A stretch of 64,000 nucleotides of DNA from the NCBI RefSeq assembly GCF_003627215.1, contig NZ_CP032677.1, forward strand, positions 3,663,501 to 3,727,500, read 5' to 3'. The notes under the pieces are model-generated. The model made no database searches. It was not told the origin of the DNA and saw only the letters and a list, made by a program, of their open reading frames with translations. The stretch comes from Pseudomonas sp. Leaf58 (lineage in GTDB: Bacteria > Pseudomonadota > Gammaproteobacteria > Pseudomonadales > Pseudomonadaceae). The translations under genes and the position numbers were made by a program. How positions within the stretch are numbered: position 1 is the stretch's first letter; every line of letters begins with the position of its first letter. Of the stretch, positions 55,364 to 62,909 are shown piece after piece.

Positions 55364-56290
55364 GTGAGCGCTGACTACCCTCGCGACCTGATCGGTTACG
55401 GCAATAACCCCCCTCACCCGCAATGGCCGGGCAACGCTCGCATCGCGCTGTCTTTCGTCCTCAACTACGAGGAAGGTGGCGAACGCAACATCCTGCACGG
55501 CGACAAGGAATCCGAAGCCTTTCTGTCCGAAATGGTCGCTGCCCAGCCACTGCAGGGCGCGCGCAACATGAGCATGGAGTCGCTGTACGAGTACGGCAGC
55601 CGTGCCGGTGTGTGGCGCCTGCTGAAGCTGTTCAAGGACAGCGGCGTGCCGCTGACCATCTTCGCCGTGGCCATGGCCGCCCAGCGCCACCCCGACGTGA
55701 TCCGCGCCATGGCCGAAGCCGGCCACGAAATCTGCAGCCACGGCTACCGCTGGATCGACTACCAGAACATGGACGAGGCCCAGGAGCGCGAGCACATGCT
55801 CGAAGCCATCCGCATCCTCACCGAAATCACCGGTGAACGCCCACTAGGCTGGTACACCGGCCGCACTGGCCCGAACACCCGTCGCCTGGTGATGGAGGAA
55901 GGCGGCTTCCTGTATGACAGTGACACCTATGACGACGATCTGCCCTACTGGGAGCCGAACAACCCCACCGGCAAGCCGCACCTGGTGATCCCCTACACCC
56001 TCGACACCAACGACATGCGCTTCACCCAGGTACAGGGCTTCAACTGCGGCGAGCAGTTCTTCCAGTACCTTAAGGACGCCTTCGATGTGCTGTACGCCGA
56101 AGGCGCCGAAGCGCCAAAAATGCTCTCCATCGGCCTGCACTGCCGGCTGGTCGGCCGCCCAGCGCGCCTGGCTGCACTGAAGCGCTTCGTCGATTACGCA
56201 AAAAGCCATGACCAGGTCTGGTTCGCCCGTCGCGTGGACATCGCCCGCCACTGGCACACCACCCACCCGTACCAGAAAGAGAACGCCTGA
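55364..56290 (+). CDS. puuE: Allantoinase PuuE
   Basis: A 308-residue allantoinase of the polysaccharide-deacetylase fold, opening allantoin to allantoate without metal dependence. Family motifs are DLIGYGNNPPHPQWPG, FVLNYEEGGERNILHGD, AGHEICSHGYRWIDYQNM and WYTGRTGPNTRRL. The GTG start at 55364 has AAGGAAG upstream. Its stop codon overlaps the uraD start (TGATG). It is unrelated to the DAL1/AllB type of allantoinase. Confidence 0.95.
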   Translation: MSADYPRDLIGYGNNPPHPQWPGNARIALSFVLNYEEGGERNILHGDKESEAFLSEMVAAQPLQGARNMSMESLYEYGSRAGVWRLLKLFKDSGVPLTIFAVAMAAQRHPDVIRAMAEAGHEICSHGYRWIDYQNMDEAQEREHMLEAIRILTEITGERPLGWYTGRTGPNTRRLVMEEGGFLYDSDTYDDDLPYWEPNNPTGKPHLVIPYTLDTNDMRFTQVQGFNCGEQFFQYLKDAFDVLYAEGAEAPKMLSIGLHCRLVGRPARLAALKRFVDYAKSHDQVWFARRVDIARHWHTTHPYQKENA

Positions 56291-56805
56291 TGACTGCCTT
56301 CAACACCCTCAAGCCATCCGCCCTGGGCCGTGACGCCTTCGTCAAGGCCTTCGCCGACATCTACGAGCACTCGCCGTGGGTGGCCGAAAAAGCCTACGAC
56401 CTGGGCCAACTGGGCGAGCTGGACGAGATCGAGGCGCTGCACCAGCGCATGAGCGACATCCTGCTCAGCGCCAACCACGCCGACCAGCTGGCATTGATCA
56501 ACGCTCACCCGGACCTGGCCGGCAAAGCCGCCGTGCAGGGCGAGCTGACCGAATCGAGCACCAACGAGCAGGCCGGCGCCGGCATTCACCAGTGCACCGC
56601 CGAAGAGTTCGCCCGCTTCACCGAACTGAACGACGCCTACAAGGCCAAGTTCAAGTTCCCGTTCATCATGGCGGTCAAGGGCAGCAACCGGCACCAGATC
56701 CTCGCCTCCTTCGAAAAACGCATCCACAACGACACCGATGCCGAATTCAAGGAAGCCCTGGCGCAGATCAACCTGATCGCCCTGTTCCGCCTGCTGCAGC
56801 TGTAA
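56290..56805 (+). CDS. uraD: OHCU decarboxylase
   Basis: A 171-residue all-helical enzyme that decarboxylates 2-oxo-4-hydroxy-4-carboxy-5-ureidoimidazoline to S-allantoin. The family core is INAHPDLAGKAAVQGELTESSTNEQAGAG, with the catalytic His in HPDLAGK. The end KEALAQINLIALFRLLQL is typical. It overlaps puuE by one base. The gap to allA is only 49 bp and clean, with no trace of allantoicase. Confidence 0.96.
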   Translation: MTAFNTLKPSALGRDAFVKAFADIYEHSPWVAEKAYDLGQLGELDEIEALHQRMSDILLSANHADQLALINAHPDLAGKAAVQGELTESSTNEQAGAGIHQCTAEEFARFTELNDAYKAKFKFPFIMAVKGSNRHQILASFEKRIHNDTDAEFKEALAQINLIALFRLLQL

Positions 56806-56854
56806 GTAACAGCCGAACCTCATTCAGTACAACGAACATATAAGAGAGACCCGC

Positions 56855-57358
56855 ATGCGCACCCTGATGATCGAGCCCCTGAGCAAAGAAGCCTTCGCCC
56901 CCTTCGGAGACGTGATCGAAACCGATGGCAGCGACCACTTCATGATCAACAACGGCTCGACCATGCGTTTTCACAAGCTCGCCACAGTGGAAACCGCCGA
57001 GCCTGAAGACAAGGCGATCATCAGCATCTTCCGCGCCGATGCGCTGGACATGCCGCTGACCGTGCGCATGCTGGAACGCCATCCGCTGGGCAGCCAGGCT
57101 TTCATCCCGCTGCTCGGCAACCCCTTTCTGATCGTGGTCGCGCCCGTTGGCGATGCACCTGTATCAGGCTTGGTCCGCGCCTTCCGCAGTAACGGCAGGC
57201 AGGGCGTTAATTACCATCGCGGCGTTTGGCACCACCCGGTGCTGACGATCGAAAAGCGGGATGATTTCCTGGTGGTTGATCGCAGTGGTTCTGGCAACAA
57301 CTGCGATGAGCATTACTTCACCGAGGAACAGATGCTGATCCTCAATCCCCACCAATAA
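56855..57358 (+). CDS. allA: Ureidoglycolate lyase
   Basis: A 167-residue cupin splitting ureidoglycolate into glyoxylate and urea. Motifs are MRTLMIEPLSKEAFAPFGDVIE, MLERHPLGSQAFIPLLG, NYHRGVWHHPVL (active-site His pair) and FLVVDRSGSGNNCDEHYF. Length is as usual. An AGAGAGA site precedes the ATG. It needs ureidoglycolate, which in this window no enzyme produces from allantoate. Confidence 0.95.
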   Translation: MRTLMIEPLSKEAFAPFGDVIETDGSDHFMINNGSTMRFHKLATVETAEPEDKAIISIFRADALDMPLTVRMLERHPLGSQAFIPLLGNPFLIVVAPVGDAPVSGLVRAFRSNGRQGVNYHRGVWHHPVLTIEKRDDFLVVDRSGSGNNCDEHYFTEEQMLILNPHQ

Positions 57359-57403
57359 GAAAAGGTCGATCATCGTTCACGGTGATTGGCAGAGGTACAT
57401 ACT

Positions 57404-58732
57404 GTGGAAGCACACCTTCACGAATGGCTGAACCTGAGCATTCGCTGGGTTCACATGATCACCGGCGTCGCCTGGATCGGTGCATCGTTCTACTTCGTCT
57501 GGCTGGAGAACCACCTGAACCGAAGCAACCCGCGCGATGGGTTGTCGGGTGATCTCTGGGCAATTCACGGCGGTGGTATCTACCACCTGGAGAAATACAA
57601 ACTCGCCCCCCCGAAAATGCCCGAGAACCTGCACTGGTTCAAATGGGAAGCCTACTTCACCTGGATGTCCGGTATCGCCCTGCTGTGCGTGGTGTTCTAC
57701 TGGAACCCGGCGCTGTACCTGCTGGCCCCTGGCAGCACCTTGAGCGGTGCCGAAGGCGTGGCCATCGGTATCGGCTCGCTGGTCGCTGGCTGGTTCATCT
57801 ACGACTTCCTGTGCGACTCGCCCCTGGGCAAGAAGCCAGCGCTGCTCGGTGGTGTGCTGTTCGTGCTGATCATTGCCGCCTGCTGGGGCTTCAGCCTGGT
57901 GTTCAGCGGCCGTGGTGCGTACCTGCACACCGGTGCGATCATCGGCACCATCATGGTCGGCAACGTGTTCCGCATCATCATGCCGGCCCAACGCCAGCTG
58001 GTGGCGGCGATCGAAGCCAACACCACGCCCGACCCGCGCCTGCCGGCCAAAGGCCTGCTGCGCTCGCGCCATAACAACTACTTCACCCTGCCGGTGCTGT
58101 TCATCATGATCAGCAACCATTTCCCGAGCACCTACGGTAGCCAGTACAACTGGCTGATCCTGGCGGGCATTGCAGTAGCCGCGGTTCTGATCCGCCACTA
58201 CTTCAACACCCGCCACGACAGCAACAAGTATGCCTGGACCCTGCCAGTCGGCGCCCTGGCAATGATCTGCCTGGCCTACGTCACCGGCCCCAAGCCGATG
58301 GCCGTAAGCCCTGAGCAGGCCGCTGCGAAGGTCGAGTACCAACCGCTGCCCGCGACCGCCGTCGGTGGCAAGACCGCTGCCGAACAGCGTGCCGAGGACG
58401 CCGCCAAGGCTGCCGCAGCACCTGCCGCCCCCGCTGAAGCCCCGGCTCAGGCCACAGCCCAGGCCGGCGGCGAGACCTTTGACAAGATCCACAATGTCAT
58501 CCAGGAACGCTGCACCGTGTGCCACTCGTCCAAACCGACCAGCCCACTGTTCAGCGCCGCCCCTGCCGGCGTGATGTTCGACACCCCGCAGCAAATCCAG
58601 GCCCAGGCCGCGCGCATTCAAGCGCAAGCGGTCGCCAGCCAGATCATGCCGCTGGGCAACATCACCCAGATGACCACCGAAGAGCGCAAGCTGGTCGGCG
58701 ACTGGATCGCCAAAGGCGCCCCGGTCAACTGA
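57404..58732 (+). CDS. puuD: Membrane urate hydroxylase PuuD with cytochrome c domain
   Basis: A 442-residue inner-membrane enzyme oxidising urate to 5-hydroxyisourate without O2-dependent uricase. The N-terminal part has about eight membrane helices with conserved His (IRWVHMITGVAWIGASF, WAIHGGGIYHLEKY). An Ala/Pro/Glu-rich linker (about 325-355) leads to a C-terminal cytochrome c domain with CTVCH (C370, C373, H374) and Met candidates in IMPLGNITQM. The GTG at 57404 has GAGGT upstream and gives VEAHLHEWLNLSIRW; the TTG at 57386 overlaps that site. Electrons probably leave through soluble cytochrome c to a terminal oxidase. Confidence 0.93.
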   Translation: MEAHLHEWLNLSIRWVHMITGVAWIGASFYFVWLENHLNRSNPRDGLSGDLWAIHGGGIYHLEKYKLAPPKMPENLHWFKWEAYFTWMSGIALLCVVFYWNPALYLLAPGSTLSGAEGVAIGIGSLVAGWFIYDFLCDSPLGKKPALLGGVLFVLIIAACWGFSLVFSGRGAYLHTGAIIGTIMVGNVFRIIMPAQRQLVAAIEANTTPDPRLPAKGLLRSRHNNYFTLPVLFIMISNHFPSTYGSQYNWLILAGIAVAAVLIRHYFNTRHDSNKYAWTLPVGALAMICLAYVTGPKPMAVSPEQAAAKVEYQPLPATAVGGKTAAEQRAEDAAKAAAAPAAPAEAPAQATAQAGGETFDKIHNVIQERCTVCHSSKPTSPLFSAAPAGVMFDTPQQIQAQAARIQAQAVASQIMPLGNITQMTTEERKLVGDWIAKGAPVN

Positions 58733-58774
58733 GAGCACCCTGCCAGGCAACCCGTTCCCGGGGGATCACCTCCC

Positions 58775-58810
58775 CTGTAGGAGCGGGCTTGCCCGCGAAG
58801 AGGCCGGTAC
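58775..58810. repeat. Single P. putida-type REP
   Basis: One REP copy (core GGAGCGGGCTTGCCCGCGAA) 42 bp after puuD. It separates puuD from the permease gene. Confidence 0.85.
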
Positions 58811-58956
58811 AGCCGACCTCACGTTTGATGTGTTACGCAACAAGCAAGCATCGAGCGTTCGACCTCTGGCGCAAACCCCAGGCTCTCTTCACCGGGAGCC
58901 TGCTGCCCGAGGCCGGCGCTTGGATCCGAGAATAAAAACAAAACTCGAGGTGCTGC

Positions 58957-60312
58957 ATGTCCGAGTCACGCAAGGCGCACATCCCCATTGCGCCGCCGCG
59001 AGAGCCTCTGCCCTTGTTCCAACTGATCCTGGTTGGCCTGCAACACGTTCTGCTGATGTACGGTGGCGCCATTGCCGTACCTTTGATCATCGGCCAGGCT
59101 GCCGGCCTGTCCCGTGAAGAAGTTGCTTTTCTGATCAACGCCGATCTGCTGGTCGCTGGCGTCGCTACCATCATCCAGTCGTTCGGTATCGGCCCGGTGG
59201 GCATCCGCATGCCGGTGATGATGGGTGCCAGTTTTGCTGCCGTCGGCAGCATGGTAGCCATGGCCGGCATGCCCGGCGTGGGCCTGCAGGGGATCTTCGG
59301 CGCGACCATCGCCGCCGGGTTCTTCGGCATGCTGATCGCGCCGTTCATGTCCAAGGTTGTACGCTTCTTCCCGCCACTGGTCACCGGCACGGTGATCACC
59401 TCGATTGGCTTGTCACTGTTCCCGGTGGCGGTCAACTGGGCCGGTGGTGGGCAAGAAGCGGAGCACTTCGGTGCGCCAATCTACCTGCTGGTGGCCGGCC
59501 TGGTGCTGGCGGTGATCTTGCTGATCAACCGCTTCATGCGCGGCTTCTGGGTCAACGTGTCAGTGCTGGTGGGCATGGGTCTGGGCTACATCCTGGCCGG
59601 CTCCATCGGCATGGTCGACCTGTCGGGCCTGAACGACGCACCGTGGCTGCAAGTGGTAACCCCGCTGCACTTCGGTATGCCAACGTTCAGCCTGGCGCCG
59701 ATCCTGTCCATGTGCCTGGTGGTGGTGATCATCTTCGTCGAATCCACCGGCATGTTCCTGGCCCTGGGCAAGGTGACCGACCGTGAAGTGACCCCTGGGA
59801 TGTTGCGGCGCGGCCTGCTGTGCGATGCCGGTGCATCGTTCATCGCTGGCTTCTTCAACACCTTCACCCACTCCTCGTTTGCGCAAAACATCGGCCTGGT
59901 GCAGATGACCGGGGTGCGCTGCCGCTTTGTCACCATCGTCGCCGGCGCACTGCTGATCGTGCTCAGCCTGCTGCCCAAGGCGGCCTTCCTGATTGCCTCG
60001 ATCCCACCTGCGGTACTGGGCGGCGCATCCATCGCCATGTTCGGCATGGTCACCGCCACCGGGATCAAGATTCTTCAGGAGGCGGACATCGGCGACCGCC
60101 GCAATCAGTTGCTGGTTGCCGTGAGCGTCGGCTTCGGGTTGATCCCCGTGGTGCGCCCGGAGTTCTTCGCCCAGATGCCACAGTGGATGGAACCCATCAC
60201 CCACAGTGGTATCGCCATGGCCACAGTCAGTGCCCTGGTGTTGAACGTACTGTTCAACATCCTCGGTGGTGCTGACCGCGCGGCGCACAACGACGTCTGT
60301 CACCAGCATTGA
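58957..60312 (+). CDS. NCS2-family urate/xanthine permease
   Basis: A 451-residue inner-membrane symporter of the nucleobase-ascorbate (uracil-xanthine) branch, distinct from the AzgA-type permease at 53 kb. About 12 hydrophobic segments are present. Substrate motifs are LVGLQHVLLMYGGAIAVPLI (helix 1 QH), VVIIFVESTGMFLALGKV (helix 8 Glu) and the signature QNIGLVQMTGVRCRFV (Q-N-x-G-x4-T-x3-R), as in urate transporters such as UacT. Its position after puuD suggests urate uptake. A stem-loop follows the stop codon. Confidence 0.92.
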   Translation: MSESRKAHIPIAPPREPLPLFQLILVGLQHVLLMYGGAIAVPLIIGQAAGLSREEVAFLINADLLVAGVATIIQSFGIGPVGIRMPVMMGASFAAVGSMVAMAGMPGVGLQGIFGATIAAGFFGMLIAPFMSKVVRFFPPLVTGTVITSIGLSLFPVAVNWAGGGQEAEHFGAPIYLLVAGLVLAVILLINRFMRGFWVNVSVLVGMGLGYILAGSIGMVDLSGLNDAPWLQVVTPLHFGMPTFSLAPILSMCLVVVIIFVESTGMFLALGKVTDREVTPGMLRRGLLCDAGASFIAGFFNTFTHSSFAQNIGLVQMTGVRCRFVTIVAGALLIVLSLLPKAAFLIASIPPAVLGGASIAMFGMVTATGIKILQEADIGDRRNQLLVAVSVGFGLIPVVRPEFFAQMPQWMEPITHSGIAMATVSALVLNVLFNILGGADRAAHNDVCHQH

Positions 60313-60319
60313 GCCAACA

Positions 60320-60344
60320 GGGGGCGGCACCGTTTGCCGCCCCC
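60320..60344. terminator. Stem-loop after the urate-type permease
   Basis: GGGGGCGGCA, five-base loop, TGCCGCCCCC: a perfect 10-bp stem beginning eight bases after the stop. It lacks a T-run, so termination may be partial. Confidence 0.7.
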
Positions 60345-60454
60345 GCCCGCTTGCCCAACAACCGTTTCACCGTCGGCCCGCCGGAATGGGCCGCTCGGGG
60401 CGCCTGTGCGCCAAAAAAACCGCCAACAAAAACAATAAGTCCGGGAACCACAAC

Positions 60455-61240
60455 ATGAAACGCATCACTTCGTCCCTACTGCTGGGCAGCAGCCTGCTGG
60501 CCACCCTCCCCGCCCACGCCGGCGATTGGCTGCTGTGGCACGGCGAGAGCCTGAGCTACCTGTACGGTAAGGACTTCAAGGTCAACCCCAGCATCCAGCA
60601 GACGGTGACCTTCGAGCACGCCAACAAATGGAAGTACGGCGACACCTTCATGTTCGTCGACAAGGTCTTTTACAACGGCAAGCCCGACCCGGGCAAAGGC
60701 GTCACCAGCTACTACGGTGAATTCAGCCCGCGCCTGTCATTCGGCAAGATTTTCGACCAGAAGCTGGCGTTCGGCCCGATCAAGGACGTGCTGCTGGCCA
60801 TGACCTACGAGCGTGGCGAGGGCGACAACGAGGCCTACCTGATCGGCCCCGGCTTCGACCTGGACATCCCCGGCTTCAACTATTTCACCCTGAATTTCTA
60901 CGTGCGCAACACCGAAGGCAGCCGCCCCGGTGATAACGTCTGGCAGATCACCCCGGCCTGGTCTTACACGATCCCGGTGGGCAAGTCCGACATTCTGATC
61001 GACGGCTACATGGACTGGGTGGTGGACAACGACCAAACCCGTCGCGGCACCTACCACGCCAACCTGCAGTTCAACCCGCAGGTCAAGTACGACCTGGGCA
61101 AGGCCCTGAACCTGGGCGCCAAGCAGCTGTATGTGGGCATTGAGTACAGCTACTGGAAGGACAAGTACGGCATCGACAGCCAGGGCAACCTCGACAGCAA
61201 CCAAAGCGTCACCAGTGCCCTGATCAAGGTACACTTCTAA
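60455..61240 (+). CDS. Tsx-like outer-membrane channel, copy 1
   Basis: A 261-residue outer-membrane protein of the nucleoside-specific channel (Tsx-like) family. It has a signal peptide (MKRITSSLLLGSSLLATLPAHA) and about 12 predicted beta strands rich in Tyr, Trp and Gly. Examples are YYGEFSPRLSFGKIF and WSYTIPVGKSDILIDGYMDWVV. The C-terminal residue is Phe (LIKVHF), the mark of outer-membrane barrels. It lies behind the urate-type permease, so diffusion of purines, urate or allantoin is likely. Copy 2 follows after 352 bp. Confidence 0.88.
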   Translation: MKRITSSLLLGSSLLATLPAHAGDWLLWHGESLSYLYGKDFKVNPSIQQTVTFEHANKWKYGDTFMFVDKVFYNGKPDPGKGVTSYYGEFSPRLSFGKIFDQKLAFGPIKDVLLAMTYERGEGDNEAYLIGPGFDLDIPGFNYFTLNFYVRNTEGSRPGDNVWQITPAWSYTIPVGKSDILIDGYMDWVVDNDQTRRGTYHANLQFNPQVKYDLGKALNLGAKQLYVGIEYSYWKDKYGIDSQGNLDSNQSVTSALIKVHF

Positions 61241-61364
61241 AAAACTGACCAAACGCACAAGTTTGATCCACACTGCTCCAGGACGGAGCACTTGAGGCAA
61301 GGCGCGCAAGCCAGTAATCTGCGCGCCCCCTCGATCAGGGCAGAACGGATTCTGCCTGCGTTTA

Positions 61365-61380
61365 CTGACCGCTCAGTCAA
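61365..61380. promoter_or_regulatory. CTGAC-N6-GTCAA palindrome upstream of Tsx copy 2
   Basis: CTGACCGCTCAGTCAA keeps TGAC-N6-GTCA of the sites at 45013 and 52956 but has a different 6-bp centre. It ends 14 bp before the sigma-54-like element. Confidence 0.5.
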
Positions 61381-61394
61381 TGAATATGGGCGGT

Positions 61395-61410
61395 TGGCCA
61401 ACGTGTTGCC
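61395..61410 (+). promoter_or_regulatory. Possible sigma-54 promoter of Tsx copy 2
   Basis: TGGCCAACGTGTTGCC has TGGC at -24, TTGC at -12 and the exact GG-N10-GC spacing; only the 5th, 6th and last bases depart from TGGCAC-N5-TTGCA. It is the best sigma-54 match I saw in the window. Confidence 0.55.
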
Positions 61411-61592
61411 AGCCTGAAAGACCCTTTTCATCCGTTCAGAACGAAGTCGAGCAGGAAAGTTTTGCCAACCCGGAAAAGTTGGCTCAACCCTTGCCAAACA
61501 GCTGTGGCCTATCGAAAAAAGCTGACTCAAAAGACAAAAAAGCGCCAATAACGAGCGCTGACAACAGATCAATCAAGGGAGCGACACTCGCA

Positions 61593-62375
61593 ATGCGTAC
61601 CATCAACAGCCTGATCCTCGCCGGCGGCCTGCTGGCCTGTGGCACCACCTTCGGCGGCGACCTGCTGCAGTGGCAGAACAACAGCCTGACCTACCTGTGG
61701 GGCAAGAACTTCAAGGTCAACCCGCAGACCCAGCAAACCCTCACCTTCGAGCACGCCGATGGCTGGAAGTACGGCGACAACTTCTTCTTCGTCGACAAGA
61801 TTTTCTACCAAGGCAATAAGGACGCCAACAACGGCCCCAACACCTACTACGGCGAATTCAGCCCACGCCTGTCGTTCGGCAAGATTTTCGACCAGAAGCT
61901 GGAATTCGGCCCAGTCAAAGACGTGCTGCTGGCCATGACCTACGAGTTTGGCGAGGGTGACACCGAGTCGTACCTGATCGGCCCCGGCTTCGACCTGGCC
62001 ATACCAGGCTTTGACTACTTCCAGCTGAACTTCTACAACCGCACCACCGACGGCAGCCGTGCCGGCGACAACGTGTGGCAAATCACCCCGGTGTGGTCGT
62101 ACACCATCCCGGTGGGCGATTCCGACGTGCTCATCGACGGCTTCATGGACTGGGTGGTGGACAACGACGAGAACCGTCGTGGCACCTATCAGGCCAACCT
62201 GCACTTCAACCCGCAGATCAAGTATGACCTGGGCAAGGCGCTGCATCTGGGCGAGAAGCAGCTGTACGTGGGTGTCGAGTACGACTACTGGAAGAACAAG
62301 TACGGCATCAAGGACAGCGATGCTTTCACGACCGACCAGAACACCATGAGTTTCTTGGTAAAAGTGCACTTCTGA
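61593..62375 (+). CDS. Tsx-like outer-membrane channel, copy 2
   Basis: A 260-residue paralogue of the preceding gene, alike over the full length (YYGEFSPRLSFGKIFDQKL, PGDNVWQITP versus AGDNVWQITP, GYMDWVVDND versus GFMDWVVDND). It has a signal peptide (MRTINSLILAGGLLACGTTFG) and the C-terminal LVKVHF. The ATG at 61593 has GGGAG upstream. A Cys near the signal cleavage site (LLACG) could suggest a lipoprotein, but the barrel and terminal Phe speak for a porin-like channel. It has separate promoter elements. Confidence 0.87.
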   Translation: MRTINSLILAGGLLACGTTFGGDLLQWQNNSLTYLWGKNFKVNPQTQQTLTFEHADGWKYGDNFFFVDKIFYQGNKDANNGPNTYYGEFSPRLSFGKIFDQKLEFGPVKDVLLAMTYEFGEGDTESYLIGPGFDLAIPGFDYFQLNFYNRTTDGSRAGDNVWQITPVWSYTIPVGDSDVLIDGFMDWVVDNDENRRGTYQANLHFNPQIKYDLGKALHLGEKQLYVGVEYDYWKNKYGIKDSDAFTTDQNTMSFLVKVHF

Positions 62376-62385
62376 TACGCTGAAT

Positions 62386-62421
62386 CGTGACAGCGCGTTG
62401 GTCTATCAACATGCTGTCACG
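62386..62421. terminator. Large inverted repeat after Tsx copy 2
   Basis: CGTGACAGC (62386-62394) and GCTGTCACG (62413-62421) are perfect 9-bp arms. Inside, GTTG and CAAC pair again, so most of the 36 bases fold. It starts 10 bp after the stop codon. There is no T-run, so it could be a processing site or operator instead. Confidence 0.6.
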
Positions 62422-62464
62422 CCACCCCATGTAAGCACTCTCCTACAATTTAGTAAGATTATTC

Positions 62465-62758
62465 TTACACATACTTAAGCCTTGCCTTAAAAGTCAAAAA
62501 AATCACGCACGGCAACAACAACCCAAACAGCAGCAGCCCCAGTTCCACCTGCCAGTGTTCGAGCACGCGCACGATGTCCAGCACCAATATGATGCTGCTG
62601 AGTGCCAAGCCCAGGCCGAACACCACACAGCCCTTGTACAGCGCCACTACGCCCACCCCACGCAGCAACAGCCACAGGCCAACGGCGCCCCACGCCAAGG
62701 CCGAACCCAGGTACAAGGCCAAGTGGTAGACATCGTATGTCAATACTTTCCCGAACAT
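62465..62758 (-). CDS. Small membrane protein of unknown function
   Basis: A 97-residue hydrophobic protein that I do not recognise. Three membrane helices are visible: YHLALYLGSALAWGAVGLWLLL, VALYKGCVVFGLGLALSSIIL and ELGLLLFGLLLPCVIFLTF, ending in the basic tail KARLKYV. The ATG at 62758 has GAGGGG at good distance; the frame is open for 14 more codons upstream without a better site. It is on the opposite strand to its neighbours, with an AT-rich stem-loop (62453-62468) over its stop codon. Confidence 0.6.
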   Translation of the reverse strand: MFGKVLTYDVYHLALYLGSALAWGAVGLWLLLRGVGVVALYKGCVVFGLGLALSSIILVLDIVRVLEHWQVELGLLLFGLLLPCVIFLTFKARLKYV

Positions 62759-62909
62759 GGTTTTACCCCTCGGCGTGTAGGAAAAAAGCAAAGTATCCAA
62801 TATAGGCCCACGCGTCAGTTAATCGCTGTAAACTTTTGACAAATTTTTTGCACTTGCCCATTTAATATGCCGGCCTTCTCGCACCCAAAAAAAGAAACAG
62901 GCCTACTTA

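Larger units (their letters stand above)
61241..61592. other. Gap between the two Tsx-like genes
   Basis: A 352-bp gap with no supported gene. It holds the third TTGAC-N6-GTCAA-type palindrome and a sigma-54-like promoter (listed separately), then an A-rich leader of about 170 bp up to copy 2. Copy 2 therefore seems to have its own promoter. Confidence 0.6.
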
